Shown here: one piece after another, positions 12,297-22,767 of the stretch
Numbering within the stretch: position 1 is the first letter of the stretch
Layout: every line of letters begins with the position of its first letter
NCBI GenBank assembly: GCA_027579435.1
Contig: JANBPK010000946.1
Coordinates: 1-64,000, forward strand
Length of the DNA: 64,000 bases
Source: Candolleomyces eurysporus
Lineage: Eukaryota > Basidiomycota > Agaricomycetes > Agaricales > Psathyrellaceae
Reading direction: 5' to 3'
The notes under the pieces: generated by a model
Databases searched by the model: none
Told to the model about the DNA's origin: nothing
Seen by the model: the letters and a program-made list of their open reading frames with translations, nothing else
Position numbers and translations under genes: made by a program

Positions 12297-12661
12297 TGTT
12301 ACGGCATGAAGTCAATATCTATTTTTACTTTCATTTTCATTTACTTTTCTTTTTCTTTTTAAGTATCTCTTGATCATTTTATATATAAATACAAACATAA
12401 GAATATTTTCATTATTTATTATGATTTTTTCATATTATTTACAGTCGACTTTACATGCTATAGCCAAACATGTACAAACAGATCCACATAGATACAAATG
12501 GTCTGTGCGCCGTTTCTGTAGTATAAATAGTGTAGCACCTAGGGCTGTATTCTTTAGTCTTTAGCTGGTCAATTCACGGCCTCTGCTACATTCTCTAAAC
12601 TCTATCCTCTCTAAGCCTTAAGTTTGAGTCAGTACACGATCTGCTAGGTCGTTCGCTGACA
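12297..12661 (+). repeat. 3' LTR of the Ty3 element
   Basis: It is 365 bp, matches the 5' LTR with three differences, starts tgttacggc and ends gctgaca. It is followed by the target-site copy GAATT at 12662-12666. Confidence 0.97.
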
Positions 12662-13051
12662 GAATTCGTCTTCCCCGTTTTCTGTTATTTGCTGACTATC
12701 AGACTCTCGGCCGCCTTCGTCTTCAAAAATTGATCGCTGTGGCTCTGTAGCCCCTGCTGATCCCAATGGCGGGGGAATCCTGACCGGATTATTGCTGTCA
12801 AAGAAATCGGGCCCAATGGGCAGAAGGAGCATGACGAGTGAACGAGGGGTCGATGAATGAAAAAAAAAACATGAACCATAAATTGTTTATATAACACAGT
12901 TTACAAAACATTCATGAGTGAGTATATGCCGTGCACAGCCGTGACTAGGCGCTCGCCGTCCCGTTCACATTTTTGGTTCTGAAAAGACGGGCCATCTTGT
13001 ACAGCAAAAAGCCCGTCTTGAGCCGTGATTTGGACGGCCGACCCTGTGCAC

Positions 13052-13070
13052 GGGATGGTGAACAGCCCTA
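13052..13070 (+). repeat. hAT right terminal inverted repeat
   Basis: It ends CAGCCCTA, the inverse of the left TAGGGCTG terminus. It is followed immediately by the target copy CGCAACAG at 13071-13078. Confidence 0.85.
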
Positions 13071-13096
13071 CGCAACAGGGAGCTTACCTTGCACGC
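13071..13096 (+). pseudogene. NDE1: Continuation of the NADH dehydrogenase fragment after the hAT insertion
   Basis: Directly after the hAT right end the codons CAA CAG GGA GCT TAC CTT GCA CGC give QQGAYLAR, the expected continuation of the exon cut at 1655. Homology ends at about 13096, where a TGA codon coincides with the start of the LTR-like repeat. The right-hand target copy keeps the ancestral C (TCG codon); the left copy has T. Confidence 0.85.
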
Positions 13097-14449
13097 TGAT
13101 GCGCCGCCTGCGCAAGCACCCTATAAAATTCGCGAACTTGCTCTTAATGTTCGTGAACTGACTTGTGCATACAGAAGATCTTTGTGAAGTGGGAAACTAT
13201 AGAGTTGGAGCTTTCCCTGGTTGCCAACTAAGCAGACTACCTAGCAGAGACAAGACAGACGAGTAAGACGGTTCTACGATGGTACTTTAAGTTCGTGAAG
13301 GCCTTGTGAACATATCTGAAACAGCTACAGATAGAATCAAAGCTACCTGATATGCCTGACCTGGCGAGGGACGATATCAGCAGGAGTCATGCGTATTACA
13401 AGGGAATTCGCCCTGACATTGCTAAGCGGAAGTCTTTGTGAAGTAGCCGATGGCTTCGAGAACCTGATTGTCGATCCGCTAAGTCGACAAGCGTTGACCT
13501 TACTCTTTTGGGAGGTATCAATGCTAATTGATTCGGCTTCAGAAGGATCGTCCGACGTTCATGAACCCGAACGGAAAACCGGAAAGCACGACTAAAGCAT
13601 ATAGGGTCAGCAGCCCGAAGCTCAGTCAGCCTGTCCATAGCCAAGAGAAGGAAAGAGTCAGCAGAGTAGTGAAGCAGTGTGGCTTGGTGGAGCCAAGCAC
13701 CCAAAAGTCGGATCAATTCGTCGGGTGAGGTTCGTGAACGGAAGAGCGTGCTCTCCGGGGGCAATCCTCGGTGAAATTCCATGCGGACTCGATAACAGCC
13801 GTGCCCAGAACAGGTTCGCAAAGCGCCTGGACTGTGTTCTAAGGTTCGAGACTCAACTCTCAGCCTTCGATACCCTCCTATGATCGTGTTTCTTATCTCT
13901 CTCTGTCTCTGTCATCTATTTGTTTCGCTGTCTGTTTGCCAAACATTAATTACATATATATGCATCTCTGTTTTACTTGTATTAGCATTAGCGGGTAGCT
14001 AACGTTTGTATTTCGCGTCGGGACCGTGTTCCCAGGAATCTACGAGAGCCATCTGTTATCGAGAAAAGAGTGTTTAAGTTCGCGAAGTCAATCAGAGTTG
14101 TGTCGCTTGCGTATTATCGAATCGTTCTTGCGTTAAAGTTGCTCGAGACCGTGTTCTCTGTTCGCGAAGTTATCCGTTGTATCTCGAACCCTACCGTGTG
14201 TTAGCGAAGTCACTTCGTGAAGCATTTCTATCGTTGCTGGTTGAGCCTTAGCTCCCCCTCGAACTTGCGATCGTACAAGAAGAGTTCTAGAAGCCTCTGT
14301 CGACTAGACTTAGAGCTTTTACCTATACCCCTTGCCCGCCTTTATCTTCACGAAGGTATTTGGTGTGTTGTGTTATTGTGGTTGTGTGTGTGTGTTAGAG
14401 TTCTATAGTTTTGTTGGTTAGAGAGCCCTAGTTCGCTACCTGCACATCA
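13097..14449 (+). repeat. LTR-like repeat, right copy
   Basis: No coding region is supported. It starts near tgatgcgcc and ends ctgcacatca, giving TG...CA borders. It holds many gttcgtgaag/gttcgcgaag words, CTATAAAA near 13120, and a distal ~430 bp that matches positions 1-354. No 5-bp target duplication was found (cacgc left, ccgat right). It could be a decayed solo LTR of an unidentified element. Its right edge coincides with the start of the MSS1-region duplication. Confidence 0.5.
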
Positions 14450-15663
14450 CCGATGTTTCTGTTAAGGGTAATGCACAAAGGAAGAGGCAGAACAGCTGGG
14501 TTTGAGTGAGCAATCATTGTCAGCATTCCAAGTTTGTTCAGTGAGCCCACTCATTCAGGGTGACTATTTGTTGGTTTACCTTGTAGATGGGTGACGATTT
14601 GTCTTCATCTCATTCTCCGCCACGCCAAGTATGACAACAACAAAAAGCCTCTCCATCGTTTTCGTGTATCCAAGGAGTCAGTACTCGACTCGGACTCAGG
14701 CTATTGTGCCAGTATGTTGTCTTTATCAGCAAGCTTGCTGAGCTCGAGCTCTAACTCTGAAAAGTCAAATTTGTTCTGGGGATTTGACAAGGATGAGGTG
14801 TTTGATCCCCTTTGGAGGACAATGTACCACACCATTTTGTCTCGTCTTTGATGAGTCTTGTTGTCCTCAGGTTTGGATTCAACTTCCAATGCCCATTATC
14901 CTCATAGTTTGATAATCGAAGAATTTGACTTGTGGCTCCCTTCTTTAGATATCAGCAATATTTTATCACTCATCTTTCCTGAATATACTGTTCTACTTGT
15001 CAACATTGTTTGAGTCATCAGAGAGCAGAGAATAGGGTAAACTTGACTGGATCAACCTCAGACTGCTCTGTTGAGAGCATTCAGACTTGTTTTGTTGACG
15101 CCTCCACATGTTGCGGTTGCCTCCGTGATGTGCACTTCTTAGGCATTTGTTGTCCAGAACCAACTACCCTCAAAATTACGTCCACTTGATCACCTTCAGG
15201 GACCTATGCAAATACCCTCAACAAGAAGTCAAATTATGGACCAAAAACACCTTGAATTTCTTCAGCATTGTAGCATGGGCTCATCACACCGAGGCTGGCC
15301 CTAAACAGGGCCCAAAGACGTTATGTTCATAGTGAGGGTATCATCTTTCCACCCTCAGATGCGCGGAATAGCATGATATATGCATAATTTTACATCTGCA
15401 GGGAAGGCTGGTGTGGGCATAATATGTATTTCTGGTTGTGTTAAAGGAGGTGTGGGGGTTAAGCCATACTCTTTGACTTCTGCAAGAGGTACGTGGTACC
15501 CAACCGCTATCTGCATTGAGTGAGTGGCGGGACCAATCTGAAGTGGGTAAAAAAGCTCAGAAAACTGACACCTTGGAAGCTTCAACGGTGTCGGGTTGTA
15601 TACCCAGAGAGTGGGGAGACAATTGACAACAGGTTGGTCGCGTTGGTAAAGGTACGGCTTCCA
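14450..15663 (+). pseudogene. MSS1: Decayed duplicate of the MSS1 upstream region and first exons
   Basis: Collinear with 19952-21065: the same order of gggtaatgcac, gagcccac-cattcaggg, tttggattc-act, the ATTTTATCACTCA block, the gtgatgtgcacttc-taggcat block and the GKAGVGVI exon. Exon 1 and exon 2 equivalents (15395-15663, including TPWKLQRC...YPESGETID) are recognisable but disrupted. Many CpG sites of the 20-kb copy are TpG or CpA here. Similarity breaks after gcttcc at 15663, inside intron 2. The ~190 bp at 14640-14850 are absent from the other copy. Confidence 0.8.
14640..14850 (+). pseudogene. Fragment related to the serine-rich protein encoded at 32596-33201
   Basis: The plus-strand translation SVLDSDSGYCASM, then a serine run, then NLFWGFDKDEVFDPLWRTMYH, parallels STLDSESGYYASM, a serine run and NLSWGFDADEVFDPLGRTTYH of the minus-strand gene at 32.6-33.2 kb. 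Only this C-terminal portion is present. It sits inside the MSS1-region duplicate and is missing from the equivalent place near 20.1 kb. Confidence 0.75.
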
Positions 15664-16345
15664 CTGCACACATTGTCAAGTCAATATCTCACAAGTTGCA
15701 TGGTGGTAATAGTATTAAGGGACATTCGGACTTGTGTAGATTCATATGTGATTCGTTCAATAGCATTGTGTAAGCCTACTCTCAGTGCTCGGTCTCTCTT
15801 CTGATCCCAAAATGTAAAAACAATGCCCTGGTGAAAGCTGGTATTCTAGATCTGTGAGGAATCAGTGGCTCAACAAGAGGAAGCAATGCTTCAAAGATGC
15901 TCTACTTACTCGGAAGCAGACTGGGAAATTGAAAATCCCCTCAGAGAAGTAGCAATGTTGCCCACACACTATCTGACCGTCACCAACTAGAAGCACAGAC
16001 GAGGAATTGCAAGAATTGTGAGCTTGAACAGTAACATCTGCTACCCATCAAAGATGTACTGCCCAAAGCCAAGCCATGGGCAGAGAAAATACTGTTACTT
16101 TACACAAATAGCCGAGACACATGCCAGTGAACATGTTTCTTTGGAATGCGCCGACCTGTCAGATATAGTTGGCCTTGTGCAGACCTTAACAAGAGAGCTG
16201 GCGGAGATGTACACAGCCCTTGTCCATCTCAAGATCCTCCTCAACCTCTCGCCTAACTCCTAGCTTGAGTACACTTGAGAGGTTGGCCTCGAACTGAAGA
16301 GCCTGCCCATATCCTCTGGAAACCTGTCCAGTTGAGAGAGCCGGT
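15664..16345. other. Intergenic stretch without a supportable gene
   Basis: Only short open frames are present (for example 16018-16263 plus). None shows a family motif or a convincing exon structure. It is likely decayed repeat sequence between the MSS1 duplicate and the solo LTR candidate. Confidence 0.5.
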
Positions 16346-16690
16346 TGTTGAACTTACATGAAATAGGCGCCTGTTCCATAGCGCTTATTATGTAAACCTC
16401 TGTAAATAGCATTACAAAGTAATCTCGGCACATAGTAGCTCTAGTAGTTATCTAGGTTCACATTCTGGAGCAAAGCGTCATAATGGCATCACAAGCATGT
16501 CTTAAGCACGCAATGCTCAGTCATCCAATGTGCACAGACCACAAGGTGACTTTGTGTGATGTTACCATCACATATTCGAGTAGTATATAAACCGTGTAGT
16601 TTAGTACGAATAAAGCTTGAAGCACTTTCTACAAGCAAAGTCAGTAGTACACTCACCAGCATCACCCCAGTAGTTGATCCTAGTATAACA
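16346..16690 (+). repeat. Candidate solo LTR
   Basis: The 345-bp segment starts TGTTGAAC and ends GTATAACA, inverted termini of LTR type. It contains TATATAA (16584-16590) and AATAAA (16609-16614) in U3-R order. No internal retroelement sequence adjoins it. The flanking 5-mers (ccggt and gtatg) do not match, so a target duplication is absent or mutated. Confidence 0.45.
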
Positions 16691-17530
16691 GTATGTCTCA
16701 CCAACATACTCAACTTCCATGTAACTGCGTAGCACCAGGACTCGCATCCCCATGCGAGAAATGCTGTCTAACACCAGTCGTACTGTGAGTCGTGAATTTC
16801 AAGGTGTTTGAGGTATGGAAACACTGGTAGTATTGCTTCTTTGGAACGAGTATCAGCATTTCCATCATCACTGAGGGTGAGGGCCCTCGTCATCAAACCC
16901 TATCCATCCATCCAAAAGTTTGAACATCCACTGCCGCAGCTCAACAAAGGTGCAAGGCAAACAAGGTGCTTTGAGTTGGGAACCGTAGCTAGACATTCGA
17001 TGAGAGTCGATGGCCATTTCAGAACAGGACCAGGTGCTGGGTGAATGAAATGGTGGGTCACAGACCACTCATCTTCTGCAGCATAATCCTGGTCGTGTTG
17101 GTTTGATAATTGGTGTAGCATCACACTCGAAGGTGTAGGTGAAAGCAGGCATATGGGACCGATATTCCACAAGTTGGATAAAGGGAGGATAAGGATAGAG
17201 AATTGAATAGGGTTTGGAGGGAGTATGTGAATTGGTGCAGGCTTGAAAGTTCAATTCCCTCCTCCTCTTGTGCTTCTTCTTTCTCTGATAACACAACTTT
17301 CCTGCTTTGACCATATCCCCTCCTCAAATCCTCAACCCAAAGCCTCCCTAAGCACCCATTTTGTCACACAAACACTCGGAACATCCTGGGGATCGGATCG
17401 TTGAGATACGGCACCGCCAAGTTCAAATGTGTCCCCCATAGACGGTAGCTGTCGAAGTCACTTGTAAGCCCTAATGCGTAAACCGGAACCTGGTGATGAT
17501 GGAGCATATTCATGGACCCAGCAATGAGAT
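16691..17530. other. Intergenic stretch without a supportable gene
   Basis: Short overlapping frames on both strands show no domain and no consistent splice pattern. It may hold decayed upstream exons of the following NACHT pseudogene, but nothing is recognisable. Confidence 0.4.
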
Positions 17531-19303
17531 GTGGAAGAGGAGGCAATCAAGGATGTCCTTTATGACTGGGAGGAGAGGTTGGAGAAGATGAGTTTGTTGG
17601 AGGTGCTTTTGGGAGAGTGTATTGGACCTGAGAACCAGTGGGATCACTGGCAGATCGCTGTGCAGAAGATGGTATTTTGGGTGCGACGTTCTTCTTTGCA
17701 TCCTGGTCAGCATCCGTTGACCGGCACCGGAAGACTGACTTTGTCACAACCATGGCATACCAGCTGGTACAGCACCAAGAGGACTTGAAGAATGCCATTT
17801 CCACCGCTATGGAGAAGAACCCAGTTGTTCTCAAGAAGAATCTGCACGTACAGATGGAAACTCTTGTTTTGGCCCCGCTCCAGGAGGTTGTCCACCAATC
17901 TAAAGGGCCAGGGCCGTGGGGTGCCATCATTGTCAACAGCCTGGACGAATGCGAAGCTGAACAATACCACAATACCAAGGTCACAGGCCCACAGGCCACG
18001 CCTACACAAACAGATGTGCAAGACCAGTTGGAGATTCTCCAAGTTCTTCAAGCAGCTTCACTGGATCCAGATTTTCCCTTTCGTATCCTCATCGCCAGCC
18101 GTCCCAAGCCCATATTTTGCGAATTCTTCGACCCCTAAATAAATCCCACCTTTGCCCAGAAGCTCGATTTGAACGTAGAGCACAATGCCAACGCCAATAT
18201 CACGCTCTTTTTGGAGGCCCAGTTCAATCTCATTCGTCGCTGTTTCAACTTTCCTCTGTCATGGCCACCACCAGGAACAATTCAGACCTTGGTGGAGAAT
18301 GCGTCGGGTCAGTTCATCTACACCGCAATGGTCATCCGATTGCTCAACATGCGTCAACGAGAGGCTCTGAAGACATTGCTAGACGCTATTTTGAAGATGG
18401 AAGCCACTCGGACAACGACTTCAAACCCACTCGAACAATTGGACGCATTGTACATGCGCATCTTGGAGTCTAGTCCAGATCCGCCTCTTTCGGTACGGTG
18501 GATTCACGCAATCGACATGATCACCCGTTCTATGGATGCTTATGCTTTCAATATAAATATGCTCCTGCAAACGGACCCAGAGAGCAACGAGGCGGAGCAC
18601 TTGCTCGGAACCCTTCACTCATTGATTCAGATTCCACCTCACAGCGACCAGACGTGGGCACGATATCGCTTTTACCACAAATCGCTGCTTGACTTCCTTG
18701 AGGACCCTGGCCGTTGCGGGAAACTGTATGTTAAAGAGAGTGAAAGAAGGGTGTTAATCTGGGATGCATTCGTTCGGGTGTGTGCGAGTGAGTTTGCTTC
18801 TGCTTCATCCTACGTTTCCCTTCAGCAGTATAAATCTGATGCTATGGTATTGAAGGGGGTTGTGACGCCCGGTTTTCATACTTGGAAAGCTTCCTCGAAT
18901 TCTTGGCCTTCTTACCAAATCTATCAATTGTAAATTTGGGCATCGCACACTCCAAGGTCCTTCATACGCCACCCAGCGCTGATTGGTGGGTGTCGTTGGC
19001 CGTCGAACACAAACAGACGCATTCCCTCTGGAATGTCTTCCAGGAATTTCACCGTTCAGTGCGTACAGTCCTCAATCCTTTCCAAACTTTAAACTGAAAT
19101 TCAGTCTTCCTTTATCGTTCATCTTTAGTGCCCTTGGTATCGTTGCAAGCCAGGGTGTAGGTTATGGAGGCGTTCCATTCTGCATCCTTTAGGATTAGCT
19201 AAGAGGCGGGATATCGAAGACATGCTGGCGTTTGTTCGATTGTTTAACAAGGTGGCCGAGGACCTCAAGAAGACGGACTTTGAGACCCAGAGTCATACAT
19301 AAG
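17531..19303 (+). pseudogene. NACHT-type STAND NTPase pseudogene
   Basis: The residual protein aligns in order with the intact NACHT gene at 51008-53358. Matching parts are EDGILGATFFFASWS; TTMAYQLVQHQ; a Walker B-like IIVNSLDECE (about 17930-17955, D to N at the first acidic position); FPFRILIASRPKP; ASGQFIYTAMV (about 18306-18335); RFYHKSLLDFLEDP (about 18670-18711); and a C-terminal piece KRRDIEDMLAFVRLFNKVAEDLKK near 19203-19275. The Walker A loop is lost near 17630-17660, a stop sits at 18136-18138, and further frame changes occur near 18860-18900. These proteins act as nucleotide-driven switches in fungal non-self recognition and cell death; this copy is dead. Confidence 0.82.
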
Positions 19304-19951
19304 TAGTGATAAAATATTCATTCATTTCGCCTGATTTGATGGCTACAATCGATAAGGGCTTTGTATATAGTCTCCAAGTAGAAATCGAGAGGTCAAAGAC
19401 ATCTCTAAAATTGCGTGATTGAGACAACAAGGAACCTCCATAACGAGTCAAGGTACGTAGATGCAAAGGAGCCTATGGGCAATTTGGCCTATTTCTGTTT
19501 GTTGACCAACCGTCATGGGATTAATACGTGGATGGAAACAGAGTGAGGGAAAATTTGCGCACAGGAGGAGGACTAAGGCTTTAGCACCCTGCAAGATGTA
19601 TATATTAATGAGCGGTCGATGGGTTCTCCCAGCCAGCCCCGACATCCGCGTACAGTATCTAGCACGAGACTAGGGGCAAAGGAGAGACAACCCTTTGTCC
19701 ACCTCATTTCGTTTCCTAAGACCTTGACATTTACGGCTCACAAGTCTGGGATAATGTTTCCCTCAGTTACATATCTAGATCTGAAGTTCTGGCTTGCACA
19801 AGTCCTGGTGGATCACGAATGTGGTTTGTTGCTGTGCAGTATGCTGCCTCCCCTGCCGAAAATGGCATTTGAGTCGAATGATATTTGAACCGTTAGGCGA
19901 TAATCATTGTGGTGAAACATTGAAGCCATTGAAAGTGGTGGGTGAATTAAC
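19304..19951. other. Intergenic stretch without a supportable gene
   Basis: Small open frames only, with no motif or repeat recognised. It separates the NACHT pseudogene from the MSS1 upstream duplicated block, which begins near 19952. Confidence 0.5.
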
Positions 19952-20449
19952 CCGACGTTTCCGTTGAGGGTAATGCACAGAAGGAGAGGCGGAATGGCTG
20001 GGTTTAGGTGAGCGATCATCGTCATCCTTCCAAGCTTGCTGAGTGAGCCCACCCATTCAGGGCGACTGCATGGATTATAATTCCCCCCCCCCCCTCTAAT
20101 GGGAGGAGGTATCTGAGATTCATATTTTGTCTCGTCGTTGGTGAGTCCTGTCGTAGATAATATGTTATCCTCGGGTTTGGATTCGACTGCTAACGCCCTT
20201 TAAATTTGTTCTCATCATTTTTTAGTTCAAATGAGTCTTGAAGAATTTGACCTGTGACCCCCTTCTTTCGATGCTAGCAATATTTTATCACTCACCTTTC
20301 CTAAATATACGGTTCTTCACCTCTACATCGTTTGAGTCATCGGAGTGCGGAGGATAGTGTGAGGCCGACGTTGGAGGGACCGTGACCGGATCAACCTCTC
20401 AGGCTGCTCCGTCGAGAGGTTTTGATGGCGTGAGACTTGCTTGTTGACA

Positions 20450-20525
20450 CCCCTCCGCATGTTGCGGTCCCCTCCGCATGTTGTGGTCCCCTCCGCATGT
20501 TGCGGTCCCCTCCGCATGTTGTGGT
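20450..20525 (+). repeat. 19-bp minisatellite, four copies with alternating variants
   Basis: The unit cccctccgcatgttgYggt repeats four times, with the variable base running C, T, C, T, plus a partial fifth unit. The pattern suggests a later doubling of a 38-bp dimer. The matching place in the 14.45-15.66 kb duplicate has about one unit, so expansion followed the duplication. It lies about 85 bp upstream of the chosen MSS1 start. Confidence 0.9.
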
Positions 20526-20609
20526 CCCCTCCACGATGTGCACTTCCTAGGCATCTATTATCCAGACAGAACTGTTCTTGAAACATTGTTCACTCACCGT
20601 CAAGATCCC

Positions 20610-22767
20610 ATGCAAATACCCTTAACAAAGTCAACAAGAGCTCGCGTTTCTTCGGCGTCGTGGCATAGGCTTGTCGCATCGAGGTTGGCCCTGAATGCTG
20701 CCCCAAGACAGTATCTTGATAGCAAAAGTATCGTCTTGCTACCCTCAGACACGCAGAAGAGCACAATCTACGCGTTATCCACACCCGCAGGGAAGGCTGG
20801 TGTGGGTGTGATACGTATTTCGGGTCCTGATGCGTTGAAGGAGTGTGGGGGAGGATGGTCAAGCCATACTCTCCTTCTTCTGCGAACGGTACGTTAAATC
20901 CTAATGACTATCTTTATGAAGTGAGTAGTGAAGCCGACATGACGTGGGTAGGAAAGCTCAGAGGACCAACACCTTGAAAGCTTCAACGGTGTCGGATTGT
21001 CCACCCAGAGAGCGGGGAGACAATTGATGACGGGTTAATTGTGTGCTTCAAAGGTACAGCTTCCTTTCTTCCTCCTTGAACCCCTAACTGTTTCTCAACC
21101 TTACGCTCATACCCGAACCCACAGGCCCAAAATCATTCACCTCCAAAGACGTAGTTGAATTGCACATCCATTCCGGCCGTGCAGTTATCTCAGTTGCGCT
21201 CTCGGTCCTCTCCAAACTACCCACCTTTCGACCTGCAGAACCGGGAGAATTCACGAGACGCACGTATCTGAGTGGGAGGCTAGATTCGACGCAGGTGGAG
21301 GGGTTGAAGGATTTGATCGATGCAGGGACGGAGGGGCAGAGGAAGGTTGCTGTGAGAGCTGCTGAGGTGAGTTCAGCGTACCTTTTCTAGTACAACCAAA
21401 TGGAGGCTGGCTCTTTCGATGTCAGGGTGTCACGACACAAAAATTTGACCAACTCTGCGCGGACATCATATCTGGCCTTGCAAAAGTCAAGGCCCTCATC
21501 GACTTCGGGGAGGGCGAAGAAATCGAAGAAGGCGTGTATGAAGACGCTAAATCGAGGGTCCAGAAGGTCTTGGATACGACCCAAGGATACTTGGATGATC
21601 ACTGTAGAGGTGAACTCTTACGTTCGGGTATTAGGCTCGCAATTTTTGCACCACCGAATGCTGGGAAGAGCAGTTTACTGAATTTCCTGGGTATGTGCGT
21701 CTGCTTTGTTCCCTCTCAAGCGCTGCAACTGACTAAAATATGACTTTCTCTTGCAGCTCAGCGTGAAGCGGCGATTGTCACGCCCATCCCAGGCACCACA
21801 CGAGACATCCTTGAATTATCCCTGGATATTAGTGGTTTGCCAGTGGTTATCGCTGATACAGCCGGTCTACGCAAGACGGAGGATGTTGTGGAGAAGATTG
21901 TCATCCAAAGGGCAAGGAAGGCGTACGTATACTTTTCCTTCTCTCCTCACTTTCATCGATACTGATGAGTTGGGTTTCAGTGTGGAGAGTGCAGATATTT
22001 CGATCTGCGTGCTATCATTCCCAGAAGCCGTACAGCAGCAGCATCAACGCAACGACCTAGGCTCAGAGGCGTCGTCTCACTGGCGAGAACTAATCTCCCG
22101 GGAGAACACTTTCTTCCTCTTCAATAAATCCGATCTTGTGGATTCGTCACCAATGCCTTCGCCATCCTTGCCTTCAGACGTTGAGACTCTCAGACTCAGT
22201 TTGCTGTCACCTGAACCTCAACATGAAAGTAGCACTGCCGATCTCGACCTCACCATTACCCCCAAGCTGGATGCATATCCCCCTGCCGCGACGACGACAG
22301 CTTGGAAGGCAAGTTTGGCCACGGGAGACGGAGCCGAAGAGTTTTTGGAAGGTTTTGCGGAGGTTCTGAGAAAGCGGTAGGTGTTGTTGCCCACCTCAAC
22401 TCAATCTGCAGATTTGACTGACCAAATTAGGTTTGGTATGGACGACATCCTAAGTGACGCAGCGAACCCTGTCATCACCAGGTCTCGTCATAGGGACCAC
22501 TTGCAAAGTGCGAGAATGCATTTGGAGACATTCCTCGAGTATGGTGCGCCCCATGCCTGTCTTTCGCTGTCGTACCCTAGCTAACAAGACTTGTGCATGC
22601 ATGCTTGTCCGTCGATTTGCTTTTGACCCCTTGAAGGCCCCGACGATGTGGTCTTTGCAGCTGAAGAACTGCGTTACGCTGTGAATGCTATCGGGAAAGT
22701 CACAGGTACCATTGGAGTGGAGGATATTTTGGATGCTGTCTTTAGAGATTTTTGTATCGGAAAATAA
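20610..22767 (+). CDS. MSS1: Mitochondrial tRNA-modification GTPase (MnmE/TrmE family), with lesions near the 5' end
   Basis: The family, with its Mto1 partner, installs the C5 modification of wobble uridine in mitochondrial tRNAs. Eight exons fit: 20610-20888, 20952-21053, 21125-21366, 21426-21690, 21757-21922, 21981-22376, 22431-22543, 22637-22767 (about 564 residues if intact). Motifs are [15 protein letters not shown] (N-domain), [22 protein letters not shown]1 [13 protein letters not shown]2-region [11 protein letters not shown]3 DTAGLR, G4 NKSDL, and the C-terminal CIGK with the catalytic-loop cysteine. The start at 20610 (MQIPLTK) gives a targeting-like N-terminus. Two problems: exon 1 appears to lack one G near 20843 (the duplicate keeps ttaaaggaggtg), and TGA occurs where the duplicate has TGG at about 20974. 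An acceptor at 20979-20980 would skip both effects in frame. Elsewhere intact. Confidence 0.85.

Larger units (their letters stand above)
6322..12661 (+). mobile_element. Ty3/gypsy chromovirus LTR retrotransposon (Tf1/sushi-like self-priming type)
   Basis: This is a complete element with 365-bp LTRs beginning TG and ending CA, flanked by a perfect 5-bp duplication GAATT (6317-6321 and 12662-12666). The order is gag, protease, reverse transcriptase, RNase H, integrase, chromodomain, which defines chromoviruses. The LTRs differ at only three positions by eye, so insertion is recent. Behind the 5' LTR lies a sequence complementary to the predicted 5' end of the element's own transcript instead of a tRNA-type primer site. 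A purine tract precedes the 3' LTR. Lesions are one in-frame TGA at 10244 and one ambiguous base at 10151. Confidence 0.97.
5850..12832 (-). pseudogene. Second, antisense hAT-borne reading frame, split by the LTR retrotransposon
   Basis: Two minus-strand pieces, 12832-12662 (starts MLLLPIGPDFFDS) and about 6316-5850, join in frame as ...GEDEF/RDEEEASG... once the retrotransposon and one GAATT copy are removed. The product is acidic at first. After an unresolved intron or frame change near 6165-6240 it continues in another frame with ...REQLYAYLEHKYHPTW and a basic, charged tail. It lies tail-to-tail with the transposase. I recognise no domain. It may be an accessory transposon gene or a captured host fragment. 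Confidence 0.45.
1656..13070 (+). mobile_element. hAT-superfamily DNA transposon, interrupted by an LTR retrotransposon
   Basis: The ends are inverted: TAGGGCTG at 1656 and CAGCCCTA ending at 13070, with about 15 of 19 terminal positions matching. The 8-bp flanks are TGCAACAG (1648-1655) and CGCAACAG (13071-13078), a target duplication with one C/T difference, as expected for hAT. Joining the flanks restores the NADH dehydrogenase reading (QVAxQQGAYLAR). The element encodes a hAT transposase (2309-5749) and a second, antisense reading frame split by the retrotransposon. Without the 6340-bp insertion and one GAATT copy the element is about 5.07 kb. Confidence 0.9.

Noticed and set aside
13843..13860. 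tRNA B-box-like ggttcgagact
   Set aside because: No A-box or foldable cloverleaf around it; it lies in the LTR-like repeat. No tRNA, rRNA or snRNA gene was recognised in the window.
16346..16690. Solo LTR with a target duplication
   Set aside because: The termini and signals fit an LTR, but the flanking 5-mers differ, so a target duplication is not claimed.
20450..20525. CRISPR-like array
   Set aside because: Units are 19 bp, head-to-tail and without spacers, in a eukaryotic genome; it is a minisatellite.
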